Below, one piece after another: positions 1-7,759 of a DNA stretch of 64,000 bases (positions are counted from its first letter, which is position 1; every line of letters begins with the position of its first letter). The translations under genes and the position numbers were made by a program. The notes under the pieces were generated by a model. The model saw only the letters and a list, made by a program, of their open reading frames with translations, was not told the origin of the DNA and did no database searches. Source of the stretch: JABMPJ01 sp964345005 (GTDB lineage: Bacteria > Verrucomicrobiota > Kiritimatiellia > UBA8416 > JABMPJ01). The stretch covers positions 31,017-95,016 of the forward strand of contig CAYFPQ010000004.1 in NCBI GenBank assembly GCA_964345005.1. The letters are read 5' to 3'.

Positions 1-2
1 TT

Positions 3-473
3 ATAGGCATGTACATCGTCGCGCGGCTTCATGGACCGCAGCGCTTCACCGGCCTTGACCAACTCCCGGTTGAGGGAATCTCTTTCGCGTCGGAGTTGTC
101 TCTCGCGCTTCGCTGACGATTCCAGCCCACGCAGAGCGGCCACGGCGCTCTTCCTTGAGTCCTGTAGCGCCTGCATTCGTTTACCGAGGTCGCCCATTCC
201 AGGCGGGATGTAGTCTTTGTGCAGAAAGTACTTTCGCTTCCAAGCGTCTTCGATGGCCCGCGAATGGGCTGGCGTCGAGTAGCGAATCTCTTTGATGCGC
301 CGCCGGGCGACCTGCATCTCGCCACCTTCGACACGAAGGGTTACGGCATCGGGTCCCTCGGTCACGACAAGGCCGTCGAGGTGTCGTCCATTGGCGAGGT
401 AGACACGGTCAGCATGCGCGCTCGACACAGCGATCTGAATGACGAGCCCAAGCCCGTACCATGTTGCACGCAT
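3..473 (-). CDS. Exported protein, N-terminal part only (runs off left edge)
   Basis: The frame is open from an ATG at 473 to the window edge, so only the first 157 codons are visible and the C-terminus is missing. Residues 1-21 look like a signal peptide (GLGLVIQIAVSSAHA then D). Residues 22-68 follow the pattern D-x-V-x-L-x-N-G with alternating V/L and a closing R-R-I-K-E-I, a small beta module common at the start of exported proteins in PVC bacteria (family knowledge). From about residue 95 the chain is strongly charged and helical, suggesting a coiled coil. AAGGA sits six bases before the ATG, which fixes the start. The function is not recognisable from this part. Confidence 0.7.
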   Translation of the reverse strand, partial: MRATWYGLGLVIQIAVSSAHADRVYLANGRHLDGLVVTEGPDAVTLRVEGGEMQVARRRIKEIRYSTPAHSRAIEDAWKRKYFLHKDYIPPGMGDLGKRMQALQDSRKSAVAALRGLESSAKRERQLRRERDSLNRELVKAGEALRSMKPRDDVHAY

Positions 474-507
474 AGCGGGTCCTTACAGGCGAATGAAGCC
501 CGTCTCG

Positions 508-738
508 TTAGATCTGGATGCGGACGGCGGCGCCTACAGTGATTGTGTCTGTGTTGATGTGGTCTTCGAGGTTATTGATGTTGTCCCAGTCGACATTGTC
601 GAGTTCGATGTCGTCAGCGGTAACCCAGTAATGTGCCCCTACTCCGAAACGATGCTTGATCTTCGCTTCAGCCGTCGTGGCTGCTGCGCCTAGCAGGGCG
701 ATGCTCAGCAAGAGCGCGCTCCAGTGTCTCGTCAACAT
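508..738 (-). CDS. Tiny exported protein resembling the two ends of an outer-membrane barrel
   Basis: 76 residues. Start chosen at 738 because AGGAGGTAGAG lies directly upstream; an upstream in-frame start at 762 has no such site. Residues 1-24 form a signal peptide ending TTAEA, cleaved before K. The mature part begins RFGVGAHYWVTADDI and ends DTITVGAAVRIQI with only about 25 residues between. The first piece looks like the first strand of a small barrel and the last like a terminal strand, so the middle of a longer barrel may have been lost (inference). It lies 34 bases upstream of the coiled-coil exported protein on the same strand and may be co-transcribed. Function unknown. Confidence 0.55.
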   Translation of the reverse strand: MLTRHWSALLLSIALLGAAATTAEAKIKHRFGVGAHYWVTADDIELDNVDWDNINNLEDHINTDTITVGAAVRIQI

Positions 739-837
739 CTCTACCTCCTCTCTGGGCGCCATTCAGGCGCCGCAACTGCTTGCTAGCGTTTCAGATGTGT
801 GGGAGACTGTCAAATCCGATTTGGCGGACCGTCAGAG

Positions 838-2139
838 ATGACCGCGGTGAGGATGATGAACGTATATCTGATCGTTATTATTGGCGCGCTACTGTTGCGG
901 TTTCTGCTGAATGCCGTCGCAGAGATCATGAACCTGGGCCACGTTGGCACTGAGGTCCCCGACGAGTTCAAAGGCGTCTACGATGCTGATCGCTATGCCG
1001 CGTCGCAGCGCTACCTTCGTGATACGACACGAGCGGGGCTGTTCCAGGATATCGTTTCCACATCCGCTCAGCTTATCCTTATTCTGCTGGGCGGGTTTCA
1101 CCTGCTCGATAGCCTGGCCAGGTTGCCCGGTTTCGGCAGCATTCTGACCGGTTTGCTCTATGCAGGTGCGATTGCATTGTTGTTTTCCCTGCTGGATCTT
1201 CCCTTTTCGTTTCACCGTACATTCGTGCTGGAGTCGCGGTACGGATTCAACCGCACTACACTTCGGACGTTTATTCTGGATTTGCTGAAGGGTGTCTTGC
1301 TCTCCGTAGCCATAGGTGCTCCTGTCCTGTCCGCGGTGATCTGGTTGTTCGAATGGTCCACGGGTGCATGGTGGATGGTCTGGCTCTTTCTTGTAGTCGT
1401 GCAGGTAGTGCTCGTATTCCTCGCGCCGATCATGATTATGCCGCTCTTCAATCGGTTCACGCCCCTGGAAGATGGCGAGGTGCGGCATCTGATTCTTGAT
1501 TACGCCGCAGCACAGTCATTTCCCAACGCGGGTATCTTCACGATGGACGGCTCGCGCCGATCGTCGAAATCGAATGCCTTCTTCACCGGGTTCGGTCGTT
1601 CGCGCCGGATCGTCCTGTTCGATACGTTCCTAGCGCGTCATACGGCGGCGGAAATTCTTGCGGTAGTGGCACATGAGATGGGACACTACAAGAAGTTCCA
1701 TATTCCGTCGGCAATGATCCGCTCCACCATCGTATCCGGCGTGACATGTCTTCTGCTCGCGAGCTTCATCAATAATCCGGGACTCTTCGCGGCGTTTGGT
1801 TTCCCTGTCTCGCAGGTATCCGTGTATGCAAGTCTCGTGCTGTTCGGGTTTCTCTATACCCCGATCGGGATGGTCCTGGGGATCGTCGAACACGCTATTT
1901 CCCGCCGCCACGAGTACGAGGCGGATGGATTTGCCGTTGACACATGTGAGGAGCCAGAGGCGCTCGGCAACGCATTGAAGAAGCTGAGCACCGACAACCT
2001 GTCGAATCTGACGCCGCACCCTTTCAAGGTGTTGGTCAGTTACTCGCACCCGCCGGTGCTCTACCGGCTACGCGCGATACGGGAGCGGATTGCTAATCGC
2101 CCCACGCGTCCTCGACCTCCTGCAGATCGGGCGCACTGA
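838..2139 (+). CDS. M48-family membrane metalloprotease (Ste24/CAAX-protease type)
   Basis: 433 residues from the ATG at 838; ATGs at 853 and 856 are also possible. Membrane segments fill the N-terminal half (for example IVIIGALLLRFLL, and two more around 90-130 and 150-215). The zinc motif HEMGH is at about residues 279-283 and the third ligand is in HEYEAD near 358-362, followed by the family's short C-terminal region with SHPP. Length fits Ste24-type M48 proteases (about 400-430). It would cleave membrane or exported peptides at the inner membrane; bacterial substrates are mostly unknown. Its last 47 bases overlap the convergent ACT-domain gene. Confidence 0.9.
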   Translation: MTAVRMMNVYLIVIIGALLLRFLLNAVAEIMNLGHVGTEVPDEFKGVYDADRYAASQRYLRDTTRAGLFQDIVSTSAQLILILLGGFHLLDSLARLPGFGSILTGLLYAGAIALLFSLLDLPFSFHRTFVLESRYGFNRTTLRTFILDLLKGVLLSVAIGAPVLSAVIWLFEWSTGAWWMVWLFLVVVQVVLVFLAPIMIMPLFNRFTPLEDGEVRHLILDYAAAQSFPNAGIFTMDGSRRSSKSNAFFTGFGRSRRIVLFDTFLARHTAAEILAVVAHEMGHYKKFHIPSAMIRSTIVSGVTCLLLASFINNPGLFAAFGFPVSQVSVYASLVLFGFLYTPIGMVLGIVEHAISRRHEYEADGFAVDTCEEPEALGNALKKLSTDNLSNLTPHPFKVLVSYSHPPVLYRLRAIRERIANRPTRPRPPADRAH

Positions 2140-2488
2140 TTACGATGTTGCAGTGCTCGGCATCGCAGCAGTCGGAGGCCGTGCCATAGATGTAGTCGAT
2201 GTTGACTCCAGCTTTGGATAGACGCGCCAGGCCACGGCTCAGGGCTCCTGGCTCATTGCGCATGGCCAGCACGGCCACCTCGTCCGTGGAGTAAGGGGTG
2301 GCCGTTGCCTTCAGCAGGTTGTGCGTGGCCTCTACATCGCTCGTTACGAGCTGGGCCAGTCCGGTTTCCTCGCTGCCCGCCACCGACAGTCCCTCGATGT
2401 TGATCCTGGCTTCGGCAAAGCGGCATGTCACCCCGAACAGAGCCCCGGGCTTGTTGTCAAGGTAGAGCGTAAACTGCGTCTTGATCAT
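2093..2488 (-). CDS. ACT-domain protein (two tandem ACT domains)
   Basis: 131 residues. Two ACT-type halves are visible: residues 1-65 (TQFTLYLDNKPGALFGVTCRF...) and 66-131 (DEVAVLAMRNEPGALSRGLARL...NIDYIYGT). Each has the N-x-P-G-A-L turn that binds amino acids in this fold. Such small stand-alone proteins are thought to sense amino acids or regulate amino-acid enzymes; no enzyme domain is attached. GAGGAGG lies just before the ATG. It sits 11 bases downstream of the TPR lipoprotein gene on the same strand and overlaps the end of the M48 gene by 47 bases on the other strand. The ligand cannot be told from sequence. Confidence 0.85.
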   Translation of the reverse strand: MIKTQFTLYLDNKPGALFGVTCRFAEARINIEGLSVAGSEETGLAQLVTSDVEATHNLLKATATPYSTDEVAVLAMRNEPGALSRGLARLSKAGVNIDYIYGTASDCCDAEHCNIVISAPDLQEVEDAWGD

Positions 2489-2499
2489 GGCTCCCTCCT

Positions 2500-4068
2500 C
2501 TACAGTGAACGGGCGGTCTCCGCCGCGTGAAGCTCCGCCAGTTGCTCGCTGATGTAGGCTTCCTCTTTGCTGCCTGGCGCGGCCGCGGCCAAGGCCTGGT
2601 CAAAGTAGGCGTGCGCCTCGGCATAAGCCTTGGCCGCGTCGTCCGCTCTGGCTGCATCGCGGTAGATATCTCCAATGCGCTTGGCGTTGAAACCAAGGCT
2701 CATCTCACGCGTGTGCGAAATCCCCGTGCTGGGATCAACGGTGGCCTCAGTCCATGTCTCTACATGCTTCATGAAGTCGCGGAACATGCGCACCGCATCG
2801 TCGGTCCGCCCCTCGCTGACTGCAAGATGCGCTCCAAGCTTGTTGCGTGCCATCGCAACCCACGCCTCGTCGTCGGCGCGAAAGCCGCTGTCCAGGACCT
2901 TGAGCGCGAGTGCGTAATCGTCAGACAGAACGGCGCCGTCCATTAGAAGCGCCTGCAACTGAGAGACGCCCTGCTCGCTGGCTTTCGCCATCATCGACTC
3001 CACCAACTGGAGAAGTTCCTGCTTCGATGCGCCCGAGCCCTTGCTCATTACGTCATAGAACACGGCGGATATTGTCTGCCTGAGCTTGGGTGTTTGGAGA
3101 GTAGTACTCACTTCCCGCAGGCGCTCAACAAACAAGTCGTAGTCTTCAGCGGTCTCGGCAACATCCAAGTACAACGTCACAGCCAGCGCCCGGGTACTCG
3201 AGGCATCCGGCAAGGTCGACATGACATGCTCGCAGAGCTGGTCGACCACGTCCGTGCGTTCTGCCTTCAGGGCCCGAGCGCCGACCGTACGCAGCGTCGA
3301 CCCGGATGCACTGTCGGGCAGCTCTGCAGCCTTCTCCATGAACATGCTCACCGCAGAATCCCACTGCCCCTGCGCTGCAGCCAGTGTTATCTGAATGCCC
3401 GTAGCGAAATCAAGCGCCGCGGAGTCGCCGGTGGCCGTGAGTGCCGCCAACGCGCTATGAATGGTCGCAAACTCCTCTTTGTCGATAAGATCGTTGACCG
3501 GACGCGTCAGAACTCGTACCGCACCCGTGCCACCGAAACGCGAGATGCTCTCGCGTGCCAGCTGCTCCATCCTGTCGAGATTGCCCGCCTGCATGTTGGC
3601 GTCCACGTAATAGGCATAAGCGCTCTGCTCGAGCTCGGGCGGCAGTTCCATGTTTACCATCTGCTCGCACCACGCGAGATACCCGGAGGGGTCCTTATCA
3701 CGCTTCAGGTGGCTCGGTATCATGTTGAATGCCCGGGCCGCGGTGTCCGGGCTGGCATGCAGCATGGCAATGAAGTTGGTCTGCGCGTCTACGACGCGAT
3801 TCTCGAGGAGCAGGAGCTCAATCAGGGCGCGGAAGATTGTGGGTTGATTGTCAACGAACTGCGGATCGGCGAGACCTTCTGTGAGCAGCTCCACCGCTGA
3901 GTCGGTATCGCCCTCGTGAAAGTGAGCGCGCGCCTGACCGAACAATTCGTCAAACGCAGCGCCATCGTCCACAACAACAGCATCTTCGGCATTGTCTGGA
4001 GGTGTTTCCTGCCGGCTGCAACCCGCAGCCACAGCGATCACAAGCAGTAAGATGATTGAGCGTGTCAT
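2500..4068 (-). CDS. Lipoprotein with TPR-like helical repeats
   Basis: 522 residues. The start MTRSIILLLVIAVAAGC is a lipoprotein signal with the acceptor Cys at 17, followed by an acidic linker to about residue 38. The rest is alpha-helical with A/L/Y spacing typical of tetratricopeptide repeats (for example around 40-110 and 455-510, where DAAKAYAEAHAYFDQAL is clear). It is probably anchored in a periplasm-facing membrane and acts as a scaffold; no catalytic motif is seen. It precedes the ACT-domain gene by 11 bases. Specific partner unknown. Confidence 0.8.
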   Translation of the reverse strand: MTRSIILLLVIAVAAGCSRQETPPDNAEDAVVVDDGAAFDELFGQARAHFHEGDTDSAVELLTEGLADPQFVDNQPTIFRALIELLLLENRVVDAQTNFIAMLHASPDTAARAFNMIPSHLKRDKDPSGYLAWCEQMVNMELPPELEQSAYAYYVDANMQAGNLDRMEQLARESISRFGGTGAVRVLTRPVNDLIDKEEFATIHSALAALTATGDSAALDFATGIQITLAAAQGQWDSAVSMFMEKAAELPDSASGSTLRTVGARALKAERTDVVDQLCEHVMSTLPDASSTRALAVTLYLDVAETAEDYDLFVERLREVSTTLQTPKLRQTISAVFYDVMSKGSGASKQELLQLVESMMAKASEQGVSQLQALLMDGAVLSDDYALALKVLDSGFRADDEAWVAMARNKLGAHLAVSEGRTDDAVRMFRDFMKHVETWTEATVDPSTGISHTREMSLGFNAKRIGDIYRDAARADDAAKAYAEAHAYFDQALAAAAPGSKEEAYISEQLAELHAAETARSL

Positions 4069-4380
4069 AGTTATTCCATTTTCAGTGTTGGTTGGGCTCG
4101 TGTACCCGTGCGGAGATCACCCTACGACAGCCGGTTGCATCTGCGCAAGCCATTTTGGGGAGCGGGGCAAAGAGAGCTGGAATCGACCTGTACAAATGGC
4201 TATCGCCCTGTTTCTATGTTCCTTGGAACAGACTGCCCTGCAGTGGGGCGACGCTCGCTATCGCCTGCCTCCTTGGCAAGAGGATGGGCGCGATGTTCAG
4301 GGCTGGGTGATGCAGCTTGGAGGTGTGGGGTGTTAGGTGGGAGGTCCCTAATCGTGCTGATGCTGCTTGGTCTGACCATA
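4069..4380. other. Intergenic stretch without a convincing gene
   Basis: About 310 bases between the TPR lipoprotein gene (leaving to the left) and the copper-oxidase fragment. Open frames here do not resemble known proteins. A G-rich stretch lies at about 4315-4350. No clear promoter or hairpin was found; the promoter of the lipoprotein gene should lie near 4070-4130 on the minus strand. Confidence 0.5.
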
Positions 4381-4518
4381 GAATGCGGATCTGGAGGCTG
4401 TCAGTACACCGCCGGCGACTTCCTGTACCACTGCCACATTCCCCACCACTACGTGGCCGGGATGTGGTCGTTCTGGCGTGTCTACAACACCCTGCAGGTC
4501 GGTGATGCACGTACCGAC
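4381..4518 (+). pseudogene. Multicopper oxidase C-terminal fragment, ending at an assembly gap
   Basis: The plus-strand frame reads GDFLYHCHIPHHYVAGMW then a short tail before the N run. H-C-H-x3-H-x4-GMW matches the type-1/type-3 copper-ligand signature at the C-terminus of multicopper oxidases (H-C-H-x3-H-x3/4-G-M/L). Nothing upstream in this frame looks like the rest of a cupredoxin, and a full oxidase would need several hundred more residues. It is therefore either a gene remnant or a fragment placed here by scaffolding across the gap at 4519-4528. No functional oxidase is encoded here. Confidence 0.65.
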
Positions 4519-4528
4519 NNNNNNNNNN
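4519..4528. other. Assembly gap (10 N)
   Basis: Ten N bases. They separate the multicopper oxidase fragment from the 5' end of the PLD-family gene, so the start of that gene and the true spacing are unknown. Confidence 0.98.
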
Positions 4529-5950
4529 GTTTCCGTGCCCTCCTCTGACGTCCGGCTGCTCATCGACAGTACCTCGTGGGATTCGGACAAGAGAGAACGG
4601 GTCGTCCGACAGGAAATATTTGATGCCCTGCTCGACATGATCGACCAGGCCCACAGCGCCATTGTGCTCGACCTCTTCCTCTGGAATCAGATGGGTGCAA
4701 GGGATTCGGATCATCGTCCCCTTGCCCGTGAATTGGCCGATGCCCTTCTGCGCCGACACGCTGAAAGCCCGGAGCTTGAGATCATCGCACTGACCGATCC
4801 CATTAATGCGCTCTATGGCGCCGATTGGGATCCCCAGCTCCAGCGTTTGCGTGATGCGGGCATTCCTGTTGTGCTCACTGACCTGAAGCAGCTGCGCGAC
4901 TCGCACCTGGTCTACGCCGCCCCCGCTCTCGCCACCTCATGGGTTCTCAAACGTGTGCCGCACCCCAGCGGTTACCTGAGTGAGCCTCGCCTGTCCAATC
5001 CGTTTGACCCGAAGGCCCCGAAGCTGTCTTACAATCAGGTGGGCCGCCTTCTCTATTTCAAGGCGAATCACCGCAAGGTGGCCCTGGTAGACCGTGAAGA
5101 CGGAAGCTGGACCGTTCTGGTGACAAGCTGGAACCCCCACAATGCCAGTTCCGCGCACTCGAACATTGGCCTCCAGGTTCATGGCGCGATCGCAAGAGAG
5201 GCTCTTGAATCCGAGTTGGCCTGCATTGAATGGTCGGCGCAAGCGATCGAAGATCCCGGTGAACGGGCCGAGGCCGCGCAGGTGGCCCTCTGCATCCGAG
5301 CGGTTGCCCGTCGGAAGGGCAAGGCCCCGGCGCTCGACTCGGATGTGACGGCCCAGTGGCTGACGGAGCAAGCCATACGCGACAAGCTTGTTGGTCTGTG
5401 TGACGGTGCACCAGCGGATGGAATGATCCGCATTGGCGTGTTCTACCTCTCCGAGCGCCGTGTGATTGCAGCCATTCGCCGTGCCGCGAAACGTGGCGTG
5501 GCGGCGAGAATGATCCTGGACCCGAACCGGGACGCCTTCGGTCGAGTTAAGAACGGGGTACCTAACCGGGTTGTGGCGCGCGAATTGATGAAGTGCGCTG
5601 AGCGGCGAGGATGGGACTTGGAGGTGCGATGGGCTGATACGCACGGAGAGCAGTTCCACACGAAGGTGCTTTGCGTGACGGATGCAAACGGCGATGGGTC
5701 TCTGCTTTGCGGATCCGCAAACTGGACGCGACGCAATCTCAACAACCTGAACCTGGAAGCCAATGTGCTCGTGGAGGGCGACCGGACCACTGTCGCGCGT
5801 TTCTGCGAGTACTTCGATCGTGCGTGGTCAAACAGTGACGGGTTGATTCACACGCTCCCCTACTTCGCGTACGCGGAGAGCGGGTGGAGTGCATTCTGGA
5901 AAGGATGGCTCTACCGGGTTGGAGAGTACTCGGGCTCCAGTACCTTCTAG
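4529..5950 (+). CDS. Phospholipase D-family protein (two HKD motifs), 5' end in gap
   Basis: About 473 codons follow the gap; the start codon is hidden in or before the N run. Two PLD catalytic motifs are present: HRKVALVDREDGSW near residue 180 of the visible part and HTKVLCVTD with GSANWTRRNLNN near 375-405. Two HKD motifs in one chain is the arrangement of cardiolipin synthases and other phosphatidyl-transferring or nuclease members. No signal peptide or membrane segment can be judged because the N-terminus is missing. It could be a phosphatidyltransferase, a phospholipase or a nuclease; sequence alone does not decide. The gene ends 3 bases before the convergent small membrane-protein gene. 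Confidence 0.85.
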   Translation, partial: VSVPSSDVRLLIDSTSWDSDKRERVVRQEIFDALLDMIDQAHSAIVLDLFLWNQMGARDSDHRPLARELADALLRRHAESPELEIIALTDPINALYGADWDPQLQRLRDAGIPVVLTDLKQLRDSHLVYAAPALATSWVLKRVPHPSGYLSEPRLSNPFDPKAPKLSYNQVGRLLYFKANHRKVALVDREDGSWTVLVTSWNPHNASSAHSNIGLQVHGAIAREALESELACIEWSAQAIEDPGERAEAAQVALCIRAVARRKGKAPALDSDVTAQWLTEQAIRDKLVGLCDGAPADGMIRIGVFYLSERRVIAAIRRAAKRGVAARMILDPNRDAFGRVKNGVPNRVVARELMKCAERRGWDLEVRWADTHGEQFHTKVLCVTDANGDGSLLCGSANWTRRNLNNLNLEANVLVEGDRTTVARFCEYFDRAWSNSDGLIHTLPYFAYAESGWSAFWKGWLYRVGEYSGSSTF

Positions 5951-6153
5951 AGGTACCTGTACAGCGCTGCCAGAACGAGCAGTACCAGGAGGGTGCCTAG
6001 AGCCAATCGCTTCATCAGCCGGCGCCGTTCCTGAGCAATCCGGTTCTGGATCTGCATGCTGTCCGCGACATCCTGCCACCCCGCGCTGTCCTTCATCGCA
6101 AAAGCTTCACCAAGGAGCGTCTGTTTACGCTTGCGCTGCCGAAGCCTAAGCAT
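5947..6153 (-). CDS. Small basic protein with one C-terminal membrane helix
   Basis: 68 residues from the ATG at 6153, chosen because it overlaps the stop of the upstream gene in the form ATGCTTAG (8-base overlap), a sign of coupled translation. The N-terminus is very basic (MLRLRQRKRKQTLLGEAF), the middle is helical, and residues 48-66 (LALGTLLVLLVLAALYRYL) form a single membrane helix, so it is likely tail-anchored. No family is recognised. It overlaps the end of the PLD-family gene on the other strand by 4 bases. Its job is probably tied to the Arg-rich protein it is coupled to. Confidence 0.65.
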   Translation of the reverse strand: MLRLRQRKRKQTLLGEAFAMKDSAGWQDVADSMQIQNRIAQERRRLMKRLALGTLLVLLVLAALYRYL

Positions 6154-7624
6154 GCTTCTTGCCTCTTCGTTTGGGTCTACCGGTCTTCGGCTTGGGTGGA
6201 CGTGGCGCACGCTTCTGAAGGGGAACAGACAGTGTACCGTTGAAGAACTCGATAATGTGACCTCGTTCGATCAGCCAACTCAGCGGCGAGAGCACCTCGT
6301 GCGCAGTGTCGGACGCCATCGACAGCCCCGGGCGCAACCCTTCGAGCAGTTCCGCGCGGCTGATGCCAGGGTGGTCGTGCAGGTAGAGCAGCACCTCGCG
6401 GATGCCCTCTACAACGTGGTCGGGGTCCAGTGCTCCCGGTGCAACACGGGTGGCGAAATGGATGCCCTTCCCCGCCTTGAACACATGGAGGTGCATATGC
6501 TTGAAGGCGGCTCGGAGGGCAAAGGATATCTTGAGAGGAAAACGCTCCTCTTCCTCCCACAGGCGCCGGATCCGGGACCGGAGCTGACCGTCTTCCAGGT
6601 GCAGCGCCACCGGAGCAGGCACGGACGCCTTACGCGTCTTCCGGATGAGTGTCTCCGCAAGCTCCTCTCGGAACTCGCGGACAGCGTCCGCGTATTCCAG
6701 TTCGCGCGGTTCCGCGTCAGGCGGTACTTCGTTCCGGCGATACACCGTCCGTTTGCGGGCCTCCTCTCTCCACTGTTCGATCGCGGCTTCGTCTCGGACG
6801 GTCTCGATACGACGACGATATGACTCCATGTCCATGCCGGGATACCGGTTGTCGTGAACTTCCTGTACACGCTCGGCATAACTGTGGTGGTTGGGCGGAC
6901 CAAGAAGCTCGCCGCTCAGACCGCAACGCGCCACGCAGACGAACGTACCGCTGGGCGGGTCACCGAGTTTCTCTTCCTTCTCGAAGTAGTCCTCCAAGTG
7001 AGTCGACAGCACGTGAGCCATGGCGCGTTCTTCGTCGCGCGACACGGCGCCGCAGGCTTGGCACTGATAAAGCGTTAGGTCGTGGGCTTCCCTATTCACC
7101 TCAAGCCGCACACGGGTCAGTTCAGGTTTGGAAAGGAAGATGGTCGCCAGTTCCATTACCGGGTACGCCATCCAACTATGATGGATCCGCCGTGCTACGG
7201 CCTGGACCCCCTTCTGGTCGGGAATCACCCGAATATCGACTGGAAGCCCCGGTTCCGCAGGATGTGGATGCCTCGGTCTCGGCCGGGGATGATGATGCTC
7301 ACGTGGGGGTGGAGCGCTGTCCTGCCTCGCTTCCCCTTCGTCCGGGCGCCTGTGACGGTCACGCGGGCGACGGTCGCGGTGATCGTCACGCGGAGGGCGT
7401 GAGCGTCGATCGCGTCTGTCGCGGGGGCCACGGTCATCGTGTCGCCTGCCCCCCCGGCGGTCGCCACGGTAGCGGTCGCGGTCACGCGAGCCGCGCGCCG
7501 GTCGCTCGTCCTCCCACCGTTTGGGCTGAGGCGGCTTGCGTGCCCAGTCGGGGACGAAATTCAACTCAAGGATGCCTTCCAGGTCCACGCCCGGATCAGA
7601 ACCATCGTGCTCAGTATCGGTCAT
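6146..7624 (-). CDS. Arg/Asp-rich protein with Cys clusters and a helical C-terminal domain, unknown function
   Basis: 492 residues, not a family I recognise. Residues 1-35 are acidic; about 40-125 are a low-complexity stretch of R, D, P and H (repeated RDRRDRR, PRDRHRR, HPRPRPRH) resembling disordered RNA-binding tails. A possible zinc module follows: CQACG, then a His-containing helix (AHVLSTHLEDYF), then CVARCG with more His. The last third has a compact region (residues about 385-465) with the spacing of a winged helix, and the chain ends in a basic RPPKPKTGRPKRRGKK tail. Together this suggests a nucleic-acid-binding protein (inference). It is translationally coupled to the small membrane protein downstream and divergent from deoB. 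Confidence 0.75.
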   Translation of the reverse strand: MTDTEHDGSDPGVDLEGILELNFVPDWARKPPQPKRWEDERPARGSRDRDRYRGDRRGGRRHDDRGPRDRRDRRSRPPRDDHRDRRPRDRHRRPDEGEARQDSAPPPREHHHPRPRPRHPHPAEPGLPVDIRVIPDQKGVQAVARRIHHSWMAYPVMELATIFLSKPELTRVRLEVNREAHDLTLYQCQACGAVSRDEERAMAHVLSTHLEDYFEKEEKLGDPPSGTFVCVARCGLSGELLGPPNHHSYAERVQEVHDNRYPGMDMESYRRRIETVRDEAAIEQWREEARKRTVYRRNEVPPDAEPRELEYADAVREFREELAETLIRKTRKASVPAPVALHLEDGQLRSRIRRLWEEEERFPLKISFALRAAFKHMHLHVFKAGKGIHFATRVAPGALDPDHVVEGIREVLLYLHDHPGISRAELLEGLRPGLSMASDTAHEVLSPLSWLIERGHIIEFFNGTLSVPLQKRAPRPPKPKTGRPKRRGKKHA

Positions 7625-7759
7625 AGTACTATGTCAATGCGGTACAGCCTTGCATCATTGTTGCCATCCTATCGCATATGCGTAGTAGAGTTCAAGGTCC
7701 GCGGTTGAATTGCTTTCGGAAGTCTTGACATGCCGCTTTGGTGACGCAAGAGTGAGTTC

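Noticed and set aside
889..1488. 199-codon frame opposite the M48 gene
   Set aside because: Low-complexity Gln/Arg text typical of an antisense shadow; no ribosome site or homology.
4092..4310. A frame with LYKWLSPCFYVPWNRLPCSG that recalls the YidD family
   Set aside because: The diagnostic P-T-C-S-x-Y-A and terminal R-x-x-R-C-N-P are missing, and there is no ribosome site.
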